Shown here one piece after another: positions 25,262 to 37,339 of a DNA stretch of 64,000 nucleotides (its first letter is position 1; the number at the start of each line of letters is the position of its first letter). The stretch is taken from NCBI GenBank assembly GCA_040380855.1, contig JBEIIG010000008.1, positions 1-64,000 of the forward strand. The letters are read 5' to 3'. The notes under the pieces were generated by a model. That model was not told the origin of the DNA. It searched no databases and saw only the letters and a list, made by a program, of their open reading frames with translations. The position numbers and the translations under genes are program-made. This DNA comes from VFMC01 sp040380855 (lineage in GTDB: Bacteria; Actinomycetota; Acidimicrobiia; Acidimicrobiales; Ilumatobacteraceae).

Positions 25262-26682
25262 CGGTCCATGGTGGCCGCCGCCACCTCCACCCACGTAGCG
25301 AGCCGGGCCTCGGCCTCGTCGGCATGCATGCGTGGTTCGACCACGTACGGTGCAGCCGAACCGGCGGTGGGGTCGGCGAACGCAACGCCTGCGCCGATGG
25401 CGGCGAACTCGGCAACGCCGATCACCGTGGCGTGCGGCGAGGGGTACACCTCGACCGGTGCCTGCAGCAGGTCGGCCTGCGCTTGCAGCAGGGTGCTGCT
25501 GCGGGTGAGACCACCGTCGACGCGCAACACCTGCACCGGCTCACCCAGGTCGGCGGCCACGGCGCGGGCCAGCAGGGCCACCTGTGCGGCGATGCCGTCG
25601 ATGGCGGCACGCACCAGATGGCCGCGTTCGGTGGCGAGCGACAGACCGGTGAAGGCCGCCTTGGCGTGCGGCTTCCAGAACGGCGCCGCCAGGCCGGCGA
25701 GCGCGGGGACGAACGTGACGCCCGCGCTATCGGTCACTGCACCGCCCAAGCGATCGAGATCGGCTGGTTCGTCGATCACCCCGATGCGTTGCAGCCAGCC
25801 CACGGCGGCCCCGACGGTGAACACCTGGCCGTCGAGGCACCACGTGAGTCGGTCGCCGAGGCGCCAGGCCGGGCAGCCCACCAGGCCGTTGGTCGACCGC
25901 ACCGGCCGGTCGCCGGTGCAGGCCAGCAGGAACGCTCCGGTGCCGTAGGTGCACTTCGCCTCGCCGGCCCGGCGGCAGCGTTCGGCGAACAGTGCCGCCT
26001 GCTGGTCGACACAGGTGCCGGTGACGGGCATCGGTGTGCCGAACACGGTGGTGGTGCCCAGCGGTTTGGCGTTGGCGACCACACGGGGCAGCTGGGCGGC
26101 GTCGACACCGAACACGGCACAGGCCTCGTCGCTCCACTCGCCGCTGTCGAGGTCGAGCAGCAGCGAGCGCCCCGCCGTGGCCACATCGGTGGCGAAGGCA
26201 CCGCACAGGCGGTGCAGCAACCAGGTGTCGGTGGTGGTGATGGTGGTGGCTGCGGTGCCGGCCGCGTGCTCGCGCAGCCACACCATCTTCGGCGCCACGA
26301 AGTACGGATCGAGTTCCAGGCCGGTCACAGCCGCCAGGCGGGGGCCGTGGTGGGCGAGGCGCTCGCAGACATCGGCCGAACGCCGGTCCTGCCACACCAT
26401 CGCCCGGCCCTGGGCCGCGCCGGTGTGCCGGTCCCAGGCGAGAACCGTCTCGCCCTGGTTCGCCAGACCCACGGCGTCGATCGTCGGGTTGCCCGCCTCG
26501 GCCAGCGCGGCCGAGCCTGCCGCCATCACGCTCGCCCACAGTTCCTCGGGGTCGAGTTCGACCGAGCCGTCGGTGCCGCTGTGCACGCTCACCGCCGCTT
26601 CGGCGAGGCCGATCACGCGGTCGCCGTCGATGACCGCAGCCTTGGTTGCCGACGTTCCCTGGTCGATGGCGAGCACCGTCAT
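25258..26682 (-). CDS. glpK: glycerol kinase-like FGGY carbohydrate kinase
   Basis: A 474-residue FGGY-family kinase, predicted to phosphorylate glycerol. The N-terminal AIDQGTSATKAAVID is the ATPase phosphate-1 motif. MVWQDRRSADVCERL matches the glycerol-kinase WQDRR, and KCTYGTGAFLL plus the late RVDGGLTRSSTLLQAQADLL complete the pattern. It is about 25 residues shorter than E. coli GlpK. It heads the operon with two flavoprotein genes. A relaxed-specificity FGGY sugar kinase is possible but the operon supports glycerol. Confidence 0.85.
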   Translation of the reverse strand: MTVLAIDQGTSATKAAVIDGDRVIGLAEAAVSVHSGTDGSVELDPEELWASVMAAGSAALAEAGNPTIDAVGLANQGETVLAWDRHTGAAQGRAMVWQDRRSADVCERLAHHGPRLAAVTGLELDPYFVAPKMVWLREHAAGTAATTITTTDTWLLHRLCGAFATDVATAGRSLLLDLDSGEWSDEACAVFGVDAAQLPRVVANAKPLGTTTVFGTPMPVTGTCVDQQAALFAERCRRAGEAKCTYGTGAFLLACTGDRPVRSTNGLVGCPAWRLGDRLTWCLDGQVFTVGAAVGWLQRIGVIDEPADLDRLGGAVTDSAGVTFVPALAGLAAPFWKPHAKAAFTGLSLATERGHLVRAAIDGIAAQVALLARAVAADLGEPVQVLRVDGGLTRSSTLLQAQADLLQAPVEVYPSPHATVIGVAEFAAIGAGVAFADPTAGSAAPYVVEPRMHADEAEARLATWVEVAAATMDR

Positions 26683-26733
26683 GAGTGCGAGCGTACGACG
26701 TGGCCGCAGTGGCCCGCGCGTAGGCTGCGCGCC

Positions 26734-27414
26734 ATGGCGTTCACCGGCTTTCCAGACGCGGCGTTCGAGTTCTACGAGCGGCTCGCGGCCGACAACTCAC
26801 GCACGTTCTGGCAGGCCAACAAGGCCGTCTACACCGATGCCGTGCGCGCCCCGCTCGACGCACTGCTGGTCGAACTGGCCGAGTACGGGCCGTTCCACGT
26901 CTTCCGCCCGTACAAAGATGTGCGCTTCTCGAAGGACAAGGTGCCGTACAAAGACCACCAGGGTGCCTACGGCGAGAGCGAGGGCGGAGCGGGGCACTAC
27001 GTGCAGGTGTCGGCACGCGGCCTGATGGCGGGAACCGGCTACTACGCGATGGCCACCGATCAGCTCGCCCGGTTCCGGGCCGCCGTCGATGCGCCGGCTC
27101 AGGGTGCCGAGCTCGCAGGCATCGTCGCCGCGCTGGTGAAGAAGGGATACAGCCCGGGCGCCATCGGCGAACTGAAGACCGCGCCGCGCGGCTTTCCCAA
27201 GGACCATCCGCGCATCGAACTGCTGCGACGCAAGGGCCTGATGGTCGCCCGCTCGTGGGAGCATGCGCCGTGGATGGCCACACGCGCCGTCGTGAAGCGC
27301 ATCCGAGACACGTTCATCGCTGCCGACGAGATGAACGCCTGGCTCGACACCCACGTGGGGCCGAGCACCCTGGCGCCCGACGACGACGAACTGGCCCGCT
27401 TCGGGCCGTTCTGA
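26734..27414 (+). CDS. DUF2461 protein
   Basis: A 226-residue protein of the DUF2461 family. It begins FTGFPDAAFEFYERLAADN, then FHVFRPYKDVRFSKDKVPYK, the family's best-conserved basic stretch, and later GYYAMATDQLARFR. No biochemical role is established for the family. It is divergent from glpK and convergent with the HerA-like ATPase gene. Confidence 0.8.
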   Translation: MAFTGFPDAAFEFYERLAADNSRTFWQANKAVYTDAVRAPLDALLVELAEYGPFHVFRPYKDVRFSKDKVPYKDHQGAYGESEGGAGHYVQVSARGLMAGTGYYAMATDQLARFRAAVDAPAQGAELAGIVAALVKKGYSPGAIGELKTAPRGFPKDHPRIELLRRKGLMVARSWEHAPWMATRAVVKRIRDTFIAADEMNAWLDTHVGPSTLAPDDDELARFGPF

Positions 27415-27425
27415 CCCGGCGCCGG

Positions 27426-29888
27426 TCAGCTCGTCGGCAACCACACGAGCGAGAAGTACTTCACCGACACATCGGTGCGCTTCGGTGCGACGTCGTAGGT
27501 GCTCACGTCGGCTGCCACTGTGTTCCAGCGCTCGTCGATGGCCAGGATCTCGTCTTCGGCCTGCTGCTGCAGTTCGGCCAACTGGTCTTCGAGCGAGTCG
27601 ACCTTGCCCTGCGCTGCCTGCACCCGTTCGTTCGCGGTGGCCGACCGGCCACGGGCACCGGCAGCGCGACCGATCTTGCTCACGGCGGCGCGTCGCGATC
27701 GGGCGCCACCGAACAGGCCACCGAGCACAGCGTCGACCGCGCTCATCACCTCACCGGTGCGCCGATTGCTGCGCTCCTGTTCGAGCACACTCACCCGGCC
27801 CTCGGCGGCACGCAGTTGTTCCTGCAGGCGCGCCATCTTCGCGGCGTACTTCTCCTTCAGCTTCGCCGTGTCGGCGTCGGCGCGCTCGTCGGCGGCCGAC
27901 CGGCAGCGGGCGCCGAAGGCCTCGTCGGTCTCGCCCGGTCGCCCGATCAGCTTCAGGTCCTTGTTGGCCGGAACCGTGAGCCGCTGCGACTGATAGAGGT
28001 GGTCGACGAGGCTCTTGTTCAGCGAGGTCCAGAACGTCTTGGTGGCGATCGGTGCATCGCACATGCGATAGGGCAGGTTGGTGGGCGCTGCAGCCAGCAG
28101 ATCGCGGTCGTCGTAGTCGACGGCCACGGCCCGGCTCATGTCGGCCAGTTCGTCGAGCGGGGTGAGCACCGTCTCGAACTCCAGCTCGTGGCTCAGCTCG
28201 GCCCTGGTGTCGACGAACCGCACCACCACGCGCGACATCGCCGCGGCGACGTATCGGGTGCCGCGTGGGTCGGCACCCACCTCGGCCAGCCACGGGGCGG
28301 CGGCGTCGACCCAGCGGATCGCCACACCGTCGGCCACCTTCGGCATCAGCGGTGACTCGTCGTCGGCGAGTGTCGGCTGGGCGGGGGCCGGAGCCGGGAT
28401 CGGCGCCATCGGTGCGGCGGGCGCCGGTGGCACGACGGCACCGGGTGGGGGAGGGGGAAGCGGCGCGGCGGTGCCGGCAGCAGGCGGCGCGAACGACGTG
28501 GCTGCGCCCTGCTTCTGGTCGGCCATCAGCGTGGCGATCTGCTCGCGGGTGAGCGGCCCGCGCAGGTAGCTCATCGCCCAGCGCGACGTGAACACCTCGG
28601 GCTGGTCCTTGCCGGCACGCCGCAGCACGAACTCGCGCTTGGCCAGGCCACTGATGGTCTGGCTGACTGCGTTCACGTCGACGCCGCCCGACGCAGCACT
28701 CATCCCGTCGAGCAGGCGCATCTTGTCGCGCTCGGTCTGCAACCGGCCGATCATCCAGGTACCTGCGTTCGACAGCGCCTTGTAGTCGACATCGACCGGG
28801 TTCTGGGTGCTCACCACCACCCCCACGCCGAAGGCGCGGGCCTGCTTGAACAGGGTCATCATCGGCTGCTTGGTGGGCGGGTTGGCGGTGGGCGGCAGAT
28901 ACCCCGCCACCTCGTCCATGTACAACAGCGCACGGAGGTCGGTGGTGCCGCTCTGGCGACGCATCCAGGTGATCAGCTTGCCGAGCACCAGGGTGGTGAC
29001 GAACTGCCGCTCGGTGTCACCCAGGTGGGCGGTGGTGATGATGGCGCAGCGGGGTGCACCCGACGGCGTGCGCAGCATCGTGTCGATGTCGAGCGGGCTG
29101 CCGCTCATCCACGCCCCGAATGCGGGCGAGGCCAGCAGGCCGTTCAGGCGCATGGCGAACGCGGTGCGGTCGTTCGGTGGGAAGAACTCGTCGAGCTCGA
29201 ACACCCCGAGTTTGCGGATGGTGGGCTTCAGTGCCAGCCCCACCAGCGTGGGCACATCGAGACTGCGGCCCTGTTGCCATTCGTTGATCACCAGGTTGGT
29301 GAGCAAGATGTGCTCGCGGCTCGTCAACGGGTCGGCGTCGATGCCCACCAACCCCAGCAGGCCGCTCACGAACCCGCCCACCTCGTCGGTGATGGTCTCG
29401 AGGTCGCTCATGTCGCGCGGTACGGCCAACGAGCCGACGATGTCGAGCGGCACCCCGGCGGTCGACCCCGGCGTGTACACCGTGAACCCGACCCGTTGGC
29501 GCAGCGCCCCGATGTCGGCGCCTCCCAGGTTCCAGCCGGCCAATCCCTTGGTCCAGGTCTCGGCCTGCCCGGCGGCGAACTCGGCCACGCTCTGGCCCGC
29601 TTTGTCGGCATCGCCCGCGTTCACCCACGGCTCGAAGTCGCGGGGTGCCAGGTCGGGGAAGGTGAGGCAGAGGTTGGTGAGGTCGCCCTTCGGGTCGATC
29701 AGCAGCGTGGGCACCCCGGCGCGCAGGGCTTCTTCGATCAGCACCACCCCGAGGCCGGTCTTGCCGGAACCGGTCATGCCAACGATCACGCCGTGGGTGG
29801 TGAAGTCGCCCGAGCCGATGATCGTGTGCTTGTCGGTGCGCTCATGGGTGGCGGCATCGATCATGCCGCCGAGCAGGAAGTCGGCCAT
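27426..29888 (-). CDS. HerA/VirB4-like ATPase with proline-rich linker and coiled coil
   Basis: An 820-residue FtsK/HerA-superfamily ATPase. Residues 1-450 form the motor, with Walker A GMTGSGKT (37-44), LLIDPKGDL, Walker B LLYMDEVAGYLP and the sensor STQNPVDVDYKAL. A linker of Pro/Ala repeats (around 480-515) leads to a domain with no recognised fold. A long charged coiled coil follows (about 670-790), ending in SVKYFSLVWLP. HerA-type motors pump DNA or proteins. Here no nuclease such as NurA is adjacent. Relatives are annotated only as ATP-binding or DUF853-like proteins. Divergent from the PLP gene at 29964. Confidence 0.78.
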   Translation of the reverse strand: MADFLLGGMIDAATHERTDKHTIIGSGDFTTHGVIVGMTGSGKTGLGVVLIEEALRAGVPTLLIDPKGDLTNLCLTFPDLAPRDFEPWVNAGDADKAGQSVAEFAAGQAETWTKGLAGWNLGGADIGALRQRVGFTVYTPGSTAGVPLDIVGSLAVPRDMSDLETITDEVGGFVSGLLGLVGIDADPLTSREHILLTNLVINEWQQGRSLDVPTLVGLALKPTIRKLGVFELDEFFPPNDRTAFAMRLNGLLASPAFGAWMSGSPLDIDTMLRTPSGAPRCAIITTAHLGDTERQFVTTLVLGKLITWMRRQSGTTDLRALLYMDEVAGYLPPTANPPTKQPMMTLFKQARAFGVGVVVSTQNPVDVDYKALSNAGTWMIGRLQTERDKMRLLDGMSAASGGVDVNAVSQTISGLAKREFVLRRAGKDQPEVFTSRWAMSYLRGPLTREQIATLMADQKQGAATSFAPPAAGTAAPLPPPPPGAVVPPAPAAPMAPIPAPAPAQPTLADDESPLMPKVADGVAIRWVDAAAPWLAEVGADPRGTRYVAAAMSRVVVRFVDTRAELSHELEFETVLTPLDELADMSRAVAVDYDDRDLLAAAPTNLPYRMCDAPIATKTFWTSLNKSLVDHLYQSQRLTVPANKDLKLIGRPGETDEAFGARCRSAADERADADTAKLKEKYAAKMARLQEQLRAAEGRVSVLEQERSNRRTGEVMSAVDAVLGGLFGGARSRRAAVSKIGRAAGARGRSATANERVQAAQGKVDSLEDQLAELQQQAEDEILAIDERWNTVAADVSTYDVAPKRTDVSVKYFSLVWLPTS

Positions 29889-29963
29889 GACCGGCGAGCG
29901 TAGTTGGCCGCCACCGGCCGACTTCGTGGGACGAGAGCGGCCGGGCCTGGCAGACTAGGCACC

Positions 29964-31493
<1,530 letters not shown>

Positions 31494-31517
31494 TCCGGCG
31501 CCGCACGTCGGTCGACG

Positions 31518-32825
<1,308 letters not shown>

Positions 32826-32843
32826 CGCGCCCCGGTCACACGG

Positions 32844-33350
32844 TCAGACGTCGTGGAGTCGGCCGTCGGCCACGTCGTAGACGAAGCCGCGGATGTGGTC
32901 CTTGTGAGCGATGAAGGGGCTCAGCAACAGGCGATTGATGCTCTGGCGCACGTCGTCGTACGGGTCGAAAAAGGCCTCGAGCGCCCACCACGGCCGGATC
33001 CCGCACTCGACTTCGAGTTCCCTTTTGAACTCGTCGACGCTCACGCCCTCGAGGCCGCAGTTGGTGTGATGGATGAGGATGATCTCGCGGGTGCCCAGGC
33101 GGCGCTGCGACAGTACGAGCGATCGGATGACGTCGTCGGTCACCACACCGCCCGCATTGCGGATGATGTGCGCCTCGCCGTGCCGTAGCCCGAGCATCTC
33201 GAAGATGTTCATTCGGCTGTCCATGCAGGCCACGATCGCCAGCTTGCGCCGCGGGCGCACGTCCATCGGGCCGTCCGAGAACGCTTCCACGTACCGGGTG
33301 TTGTTCGCGAGCAACTCGTCGACGTTCGGGTGGAAGTCGGGGTCGCTCAT
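32844..33350 (-). CDS. beta-carbonic anhydrase (Cab type)
   Basis: A 168-residue carbonic anhydrase from ATG 33350. Zinc ligands are visible in VACMDSRMN (Cys, with the Asp-Arg dyad) and HHTNCG (His and Cys). The compact size and C-terminus without the plant-type extension fit the Cab-like archaeal/actinobacterial group. It hydrates CO2 reversibly. Divergent from clpP with only 25 bp between starts, so their promoters must overlap the coding ends. Confidence 0.9.
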   Translation of the reverse strand: MSDPDFHPNVDELLANNTRYVEAFSDGPMDVRPRRKLAIVACMDSRMNIFEMLGLRHGEAHIIRNAGGVVTDDVIRSLVLSQRRLGTREIILIHHTNCGLEGVSVDEFKRELEVECGIRPWWALEAFFDPYDDVRQSINRLLLSPFIAHKDHIRGFVYDVADGRLHDV

Positions 33351-33375
33351 CGTCGGTGACGGTAGCCTCTGCTGC

Positions 33376-33966
33376 ATGTCGCCCAGCACTCCTCACGCCG
33401 CCGACGGTTCGTTCGATCCCCGCGCCGACGTCTTCAACCGCCTCTTGAAGAACCGGGTCATCATGCTCGGTACCGACGTGAACGACGAGATCGCCAACTC
33501 GCTGTGCGCGCAGTTGCTCTACCTCGAGGGTGAAGACCCCGAGGCCGACATCTGGCTCTACATCAACAGCCCTGGTGGTTCGGTCACCGCCGGTATGGCC
33601 ATCTACGACACCATGCAGTTCGTCAGTTGCGATGTCGCCACCGTGTGCATGGGCATGGCCGCCAGCATGGGTCAGTTCCTGCTCAGCGCCGGCGCTGCCG
33701 GCAAGCGGTCGATCCTGCCCAACGCCCGCGTGATGATGCACCAGCCGCTCGCCGGCCTGCGCGGCCAGGCCGCCGACATCGCCATCCAGGCCGAGCAGCT
33801 CGGCTACACCAAGCGCCGGATGGCCGAGCTCACGGCCCACCACACGGGCCAGACCCTCGAGCGCATCCAGGCCGACGCCGAGCGCGACCGCTGGTTCACT
33901 GCGTCCGAGGCTGTCGAGTACGGCCTGGTCGACCGGGTCATCTTGAAGCGCGGCGAGATCGCCTGA
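33376..33966 (+). CDS. clpP: ATP-dependent Clp protease proteolytic subunit
   Basis: A 196-residue ClpP serine peptidase. The catalytic serine lies in MGMAASMGQFLL, the histidine in VMMHQPLAG, and the aspartate in the ERDRWF stretch. YINSPGGSVTAG is the oxyanion and substrate loop. The chamber degrades proteins fed by ClpX or ClpC, including ssrA-tagged ones. Only one clpP is here; actinobacteria normally carry two, and no clpX is adjacent. A partner may lie elsewhere. Confidence 0.95.
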   Translation: MSPSTPHAADGSFDPRADVFNRLLKNRVIMLGTDVNDEIANSLCAQLLYLEGEDPEADIWLYINSPGGSVTAGMAIYDTMQFVSCDVATVCMGMAASMGQFLLSAGAAGKRSILPNARVMMHQPLAGLRGQAADIAIQAEQLGYTKRRMAELTAHHTGQTLERIQADAERDRWFTASEAVEYGLVDRVILKRGEIA

Positions 33967-34450
33967 TCACGAACCGGCGTCGGGCAACGTCGCTGTCACC
34001 GGATTGGTGGGCGGTGGTGGTGTGCCGATGTCGAGCGCGCAGATCTGCTGGGTGAACTGCTGGATGCGCACTGCCGATGGGGCAGTGGCCAACGCCGCGT
34101 CCGACACTTCGGCCACCGACGCCGGATCGGCCGGGGTCGACGGCCGACGCAGCTTCGAGTGTGTCGAGCAGTTTCTGCCATTCGGGCTCGATGGCGGCCG
34201 GGGCGCGGTTGACGATGTCGCGGTAGGCGGCGATCGTGGCGGCCACGTCGTCGGGGGTGGCGATGGCAGGTGTGGCGACGAGGGCGATGCGATCGCGCAC
34301 TGCCTCGCAGTAGGCGGCGTTGGTGCGCTCGGCCCGATCGCCGCAGGCCGAGGCAACGACGACTGCGAGCAGGCCCGCGGCGAGGTACGCCGTGCGACGC
34401 CGTGGCCGCGTGGGCGCGAGCGGGTGAGCGACAGGGGGGACGGTCGGCAT
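33967..34450 (-). pseudogene. small lipoprotein gene split by a frameshift
   Basis: The reading begins at ATG 34450 with a signal ending SAC (a lipobox-like VVASAC) and continues through CEAVRDRIALVATPAIATP and AAIEPEWQKLLDTLEAA. Around 34138 that frame becomes Arg/His-rich nonsense. The sensible continuation PADPASVAEVSDAALATAP, ending at 33967, is in the neighbouring frame. Joined, they make a secreted helical protein of about 160 residues with no named family. One missing or extra base explains it; a sequencing error is equally possible. Confidence 0.7.
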
Positions 34451-34606
34451 CGCCCCCAGTCTCCCAGGCCGGAGGGTGCCGATGGCGGCGCGTTGCAGTC
34501 GCGCACCTCGCCGATATGGTGCCCGACAGCGTCGAGGGGCCGCTGCCGCCCCTTCTGAGGTTCATGGTCGGTGCCGAGTGCACCGCTGCTCAGAAGGGGG
34601 TGGCAC

Positions 34607-36118
34607 ATGCTTGCTGCCGTTTCGTCCGCCTCGGTGCTGGGGGTCACGGGCCAGCCGGTCACGGTGGAGGTGCACGTGGGGCCTGGCCTTCCCACGTTCC
34701 AGATCGTCGGCCTGCCCGACGAGGCCTGCCGCGAGTCGCGCGATCGCGTTCGCGCCGCCGTGTTGTCGAGCGGGCTCGAGTGGCCCAACAAACGCATTAC
34801 GGTCAACCTGGCGCCCTCGGGTCTCCGTAAGGGCGGTTCGGGGCTCGATCTGGCCATCGCCATCGGCGTGCTGGTCGCCGACGAACGGCTCGATCCGGCG
34901 CTGGTGCGCCCTCACGCTGTCATCGGCGAGTTGGGCCTCGACGGCAGCGTGCGGTCGCTGCCGGGTGTGGCGCCCATGGTGGCGTGCCTTGCCGATCTGG
35001 TGCCGGTGGTGCCTGCTGCCAACTGGGCCGAGGCCGTCGCCGTGCGCGACGGCACGGTGCGCTGCGCGTCGTCGCTGGCCGAGGTGGTGCACGCCCTCGG
35101 TGGTGGTCGTTGGCCCGAACCACCCGAGTCGGTGCAGGCCGAGCAGCCGCGCCAGGTGGCCGACCTCGCCGATGTACGCGGGCAGCCCGAGGCACGTGCC
35201 GGGCTCGAGATCGCTGCGGCCGGTGGCCACCATCTGCTGCTCGTCGGGCCGCCGGGTTCGGGCAAGACGATGCTGGCCCAGCGCCTGGTGGGGTTGTTGC
35301 CCCCGCACGACCACACCACTGCCCTCGAGGTCACCATGGTGCACTCGGCGGCGGGTGTCGGTTCAGCCACGGGTGTGGTGCGCTACCCGACGCTGCGTGC
35401 GCCACATCACACCAGTTCGATGGTGGCGCTCATCGGTGGCGGGTCGCACAGCCTCCGCCCGGGTGAGGTGAGTCTGTCGCACGGGGGCGTCCTGTTCTTG
35501 GACGAGCTCGGCGAGTTCGCCCCGACCGTGCTCGACGCACTGCGTCAACCGTTGGAGGAGGGTGTGGTGCGCGTGGCGCGGGCCCACAGTTCGGCCACGC
35601 TGCCGGCACGCTTCTTGCTGGTGGCGGCCACCAATCCCTGTCCGTGCGGTGGTGGGCCGCCCGGGTCGTGCGAGTGCGACGAGGCCGCACGCCAGCGGTA
35701 TCTCCGACGTCTGTCGGGGCCGCTGCTCGATCGCTTCGATCTGCGCATCGGTGTGCACCGCACCGCGGTCGACGATCTGCTCGGTATCGGCGGTGGCGAG
35801 TCGACCGAGGTAGTGCGCGAGCGCGTCATGCGGGCTCGCGCGCGTGCGCTGGAACGCAACGCGATGCTCAACGGCGCCATTGCCCCGGCCGATCTCGATC
35901 GCTGTGCACCGCTCACGGCCGAGGCGACGCACCTGTTGCGCGCCGAGCTCGAGCGGGGTCGTCTCACGGGGCGCGGGCTGCACCGTGTTCGTCGTGTGGC
36001 GCGCACCATCGCCGATCTCGCGTCGGCCGATCAGCAACAGGTGCAGGCCGAGCATGTCGCCCTGGCGCTGCAACTGCGGGTGCGACTGCGGGTGTCGACG
36101 CGGAGTGATGCGGCATGA
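34607..36118 (+). CDS. comM: ComM-like YifB/Mg-chelatase family ATPase
   Basis: A 503-residue protein from ATG 34607. An N-terminal Lon-protease-like domain (PTFQIVGLPDEACRESRDRV) precedes an AAA+ domain with Walker A VGPPGSGKTMLAQRL and Walker B GGVLFLDELGEF. CPCGG and CECD cysteines (zinc-like) and the C-terminal ALQLR region follow. ComM promotes branch migration during integration of taken-up DNA. It overlaps dprA, a gene for the same process. Confidence 0.93.
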   Translation: MLAAVSSASVLGVTGQPVTVEVHVGPGLPTFQIVGLPDEACRESRDRVRAAVLSSGLEWPNKRITVNLAPSGLRKGGSGLDLAIAIGVLVADERLDPALVRPHAVIGELGLDGSVRSLPGVAPMVACLADLVPVVPAANWAEAVAVRDGTVRCASSLAEVVHALGGGRWPEPPESVQAEQPRQVADLADVRGQPEARAGLEIAAAGGHHLLLVGPPGSGKTMLAQRLVGLLPPHDHTTALEVTMVHSAAGVGSATGVVRYPTLRAPHHTSSMVALIGGGSHSLRPGEVSLSHGGVLFLDELGEFAPTVLDALRQPLEEGVVRVARAHSSATLPARFLLVAATNPCPCGGGPPGSCECDEAARQRYLRRLSGPLLDRFDLRIGVHRTAVDDLLGIGGGESTEVVRERVMRARARALERNAMLNGAIAPADLDRCAPLTAEATHLLRAELERGRLTGRGLHRVRRVARTIADLASADQQQVQAEHVALALQLRVRLRVSTRSDAA

Positions 36119-37314
36119 CCGCCGACTCGGGCCTCCCCGATGCCGCCTACGCCGCGGCGCTTGCGTCGTTCGCCGACATGACCGTGCACCGCTTGCTCGC
36201 CCTGTTGCGCCAGCACTCGCCCCGCGAGGCGTTCGCTGTGGCGAGCGGGTCGGTGCCGCCGAAGGAGGGGCTCGTGCGGCGGGTGCTCGACGATCCGCTC
36301 ACGGGGGCCACGTTGCGGGCCTCGTGGCAGCGCAGCGCCTGTGCGTACTCGCCGGCCGCAGTATGGGAGCGGTGCCAGGCGCTCGGGCTCGAGGTCACCG
36401 TGTTCGGCGATCCCGCGCACCCGCTGCCGCTGGCCCACGACCTGCTGCCGGTGCCGGTGCTGTTCTCGCGTGGCGACCGTTCGCTGCTCGCAGGGCGGCG
36501 AGTGGCGTTGGTGGGCACACGCAATGCCACGGCGTCGGGGCGCACGGTGGCCGGTGCGTTGGGGGCTGGCCTCGCTCGGGCGGGTGTGCACGTCGTGTCG
36601 GGCCTCGCCCGCGGTATCGACGGCGCTGCACATCGCGGGGTGGTGGGTTGGCTCGACGGTGTCGGCCAGCCCGACACCGGTGGGTGTCCGGGCGAGAGGC
36701 ATGCCGGTACGGGGCGACCGATCGCGGTGGTGGCCTCGGGCCTCGACGTGGTGTACCCGCGCGAGCACCGCTCGCTGTGGCAGCAGGTGGGCGAGCAAGG
36801 GTTGCTGCTCAGCGAGCATCCGCCGGGTGCAGCGCCGGTGGCGCACCACTTCCCGTTGCGTAATCGGTTGGTGGCAGCGCTCTCGGAGGTGGTGGTCGTC
36901 GTCGAGTCGCGCGAGCGCGGGGGTTCGCTCATCACCGTCGACCTGGCCACCGAGCGTGGGGTGCCGGTCATGGCGGTGCCCGGGCACATCGCCAGTCGGG
37001 CATCGCTCGGCACCAACGGGTTGTTGCGCGACGGGGCGTCGCCGGTGCTCGACGTGGGCGACATCCTGGTGGCGCTGTCACTCGATCGGCTCCCGTTCGA
37101 CCTGCCGGTGGCCGACCGTCGGCCTCGTCCGCGTGCCGACGACCGGGTGGTGTTGCAGGCCTGCGCCGAGCAACCCCGGACCATCGGTGAGGTGGCCCGG
37201 GTCGTCGACCGACCCCTGCTCGACGTGGCAATGGCACTCGCTCGACTCGAACAGTCGGGCTGGTTGCACCAGGTCGACGGGTGGTACGAGGCGCTCGGGT
37301 CACCTCCGCCGTAA
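36115..37314 (+). CDS. dprA: DNA-processing protein DprA
   Basis: A 399-residue DprA (Smf), which loads RecA onto incoming single-stranded DNA. The Rossmann-like core shows VALVGTRNATASGR, SGLARGIDGAAHRG, FPLRNRLVAALS and VESRERGGSLIT. A C-terminal winged-helix-like region follows. Between the second and third motifs there is a local insertion rich in Gly (around residues 183-200, VGQPDTGGCPGERHAGTG) not usual in the family. ATG overlaps the comM stop. Confidence 0.92.
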   Translation: MTADSGLPDAAYAAALASFADMTVHRLLALLRQHSPREAFAVASGSVPPKEGLVRRVLDDPLTGATLRASWQRSACAYSPAAVWERCQALGLEVTVFGDPAHPLPLAHDLLPVPVLFSRGDRSLLAGRRVALVGTRNATASGRTVAGALGAGLARAGVHVVSGLARGIDGAAHRGVVGWLDGVGQPDTGGCPGERHAGTGRPIAVVASGLDVVYPREHRSLWQQVGEQGLLLSEHPPGAAPVAHHFPLRNRLVAALSEVVVVVESRERGGSLITVDLATERGVPVMAVPGHIASRASLGTNGLLRDGASPVLDVGDILVALSLDRLPFDLPVADRRPRPRADDRVVLQACAEQPRTIGEVARVVDRPLLDVAMALARLEQSGWLHQVDGWYEALGSPPP

Positions 37315-37339
37315 CGCCGAACGAATACGATTCCCCACA

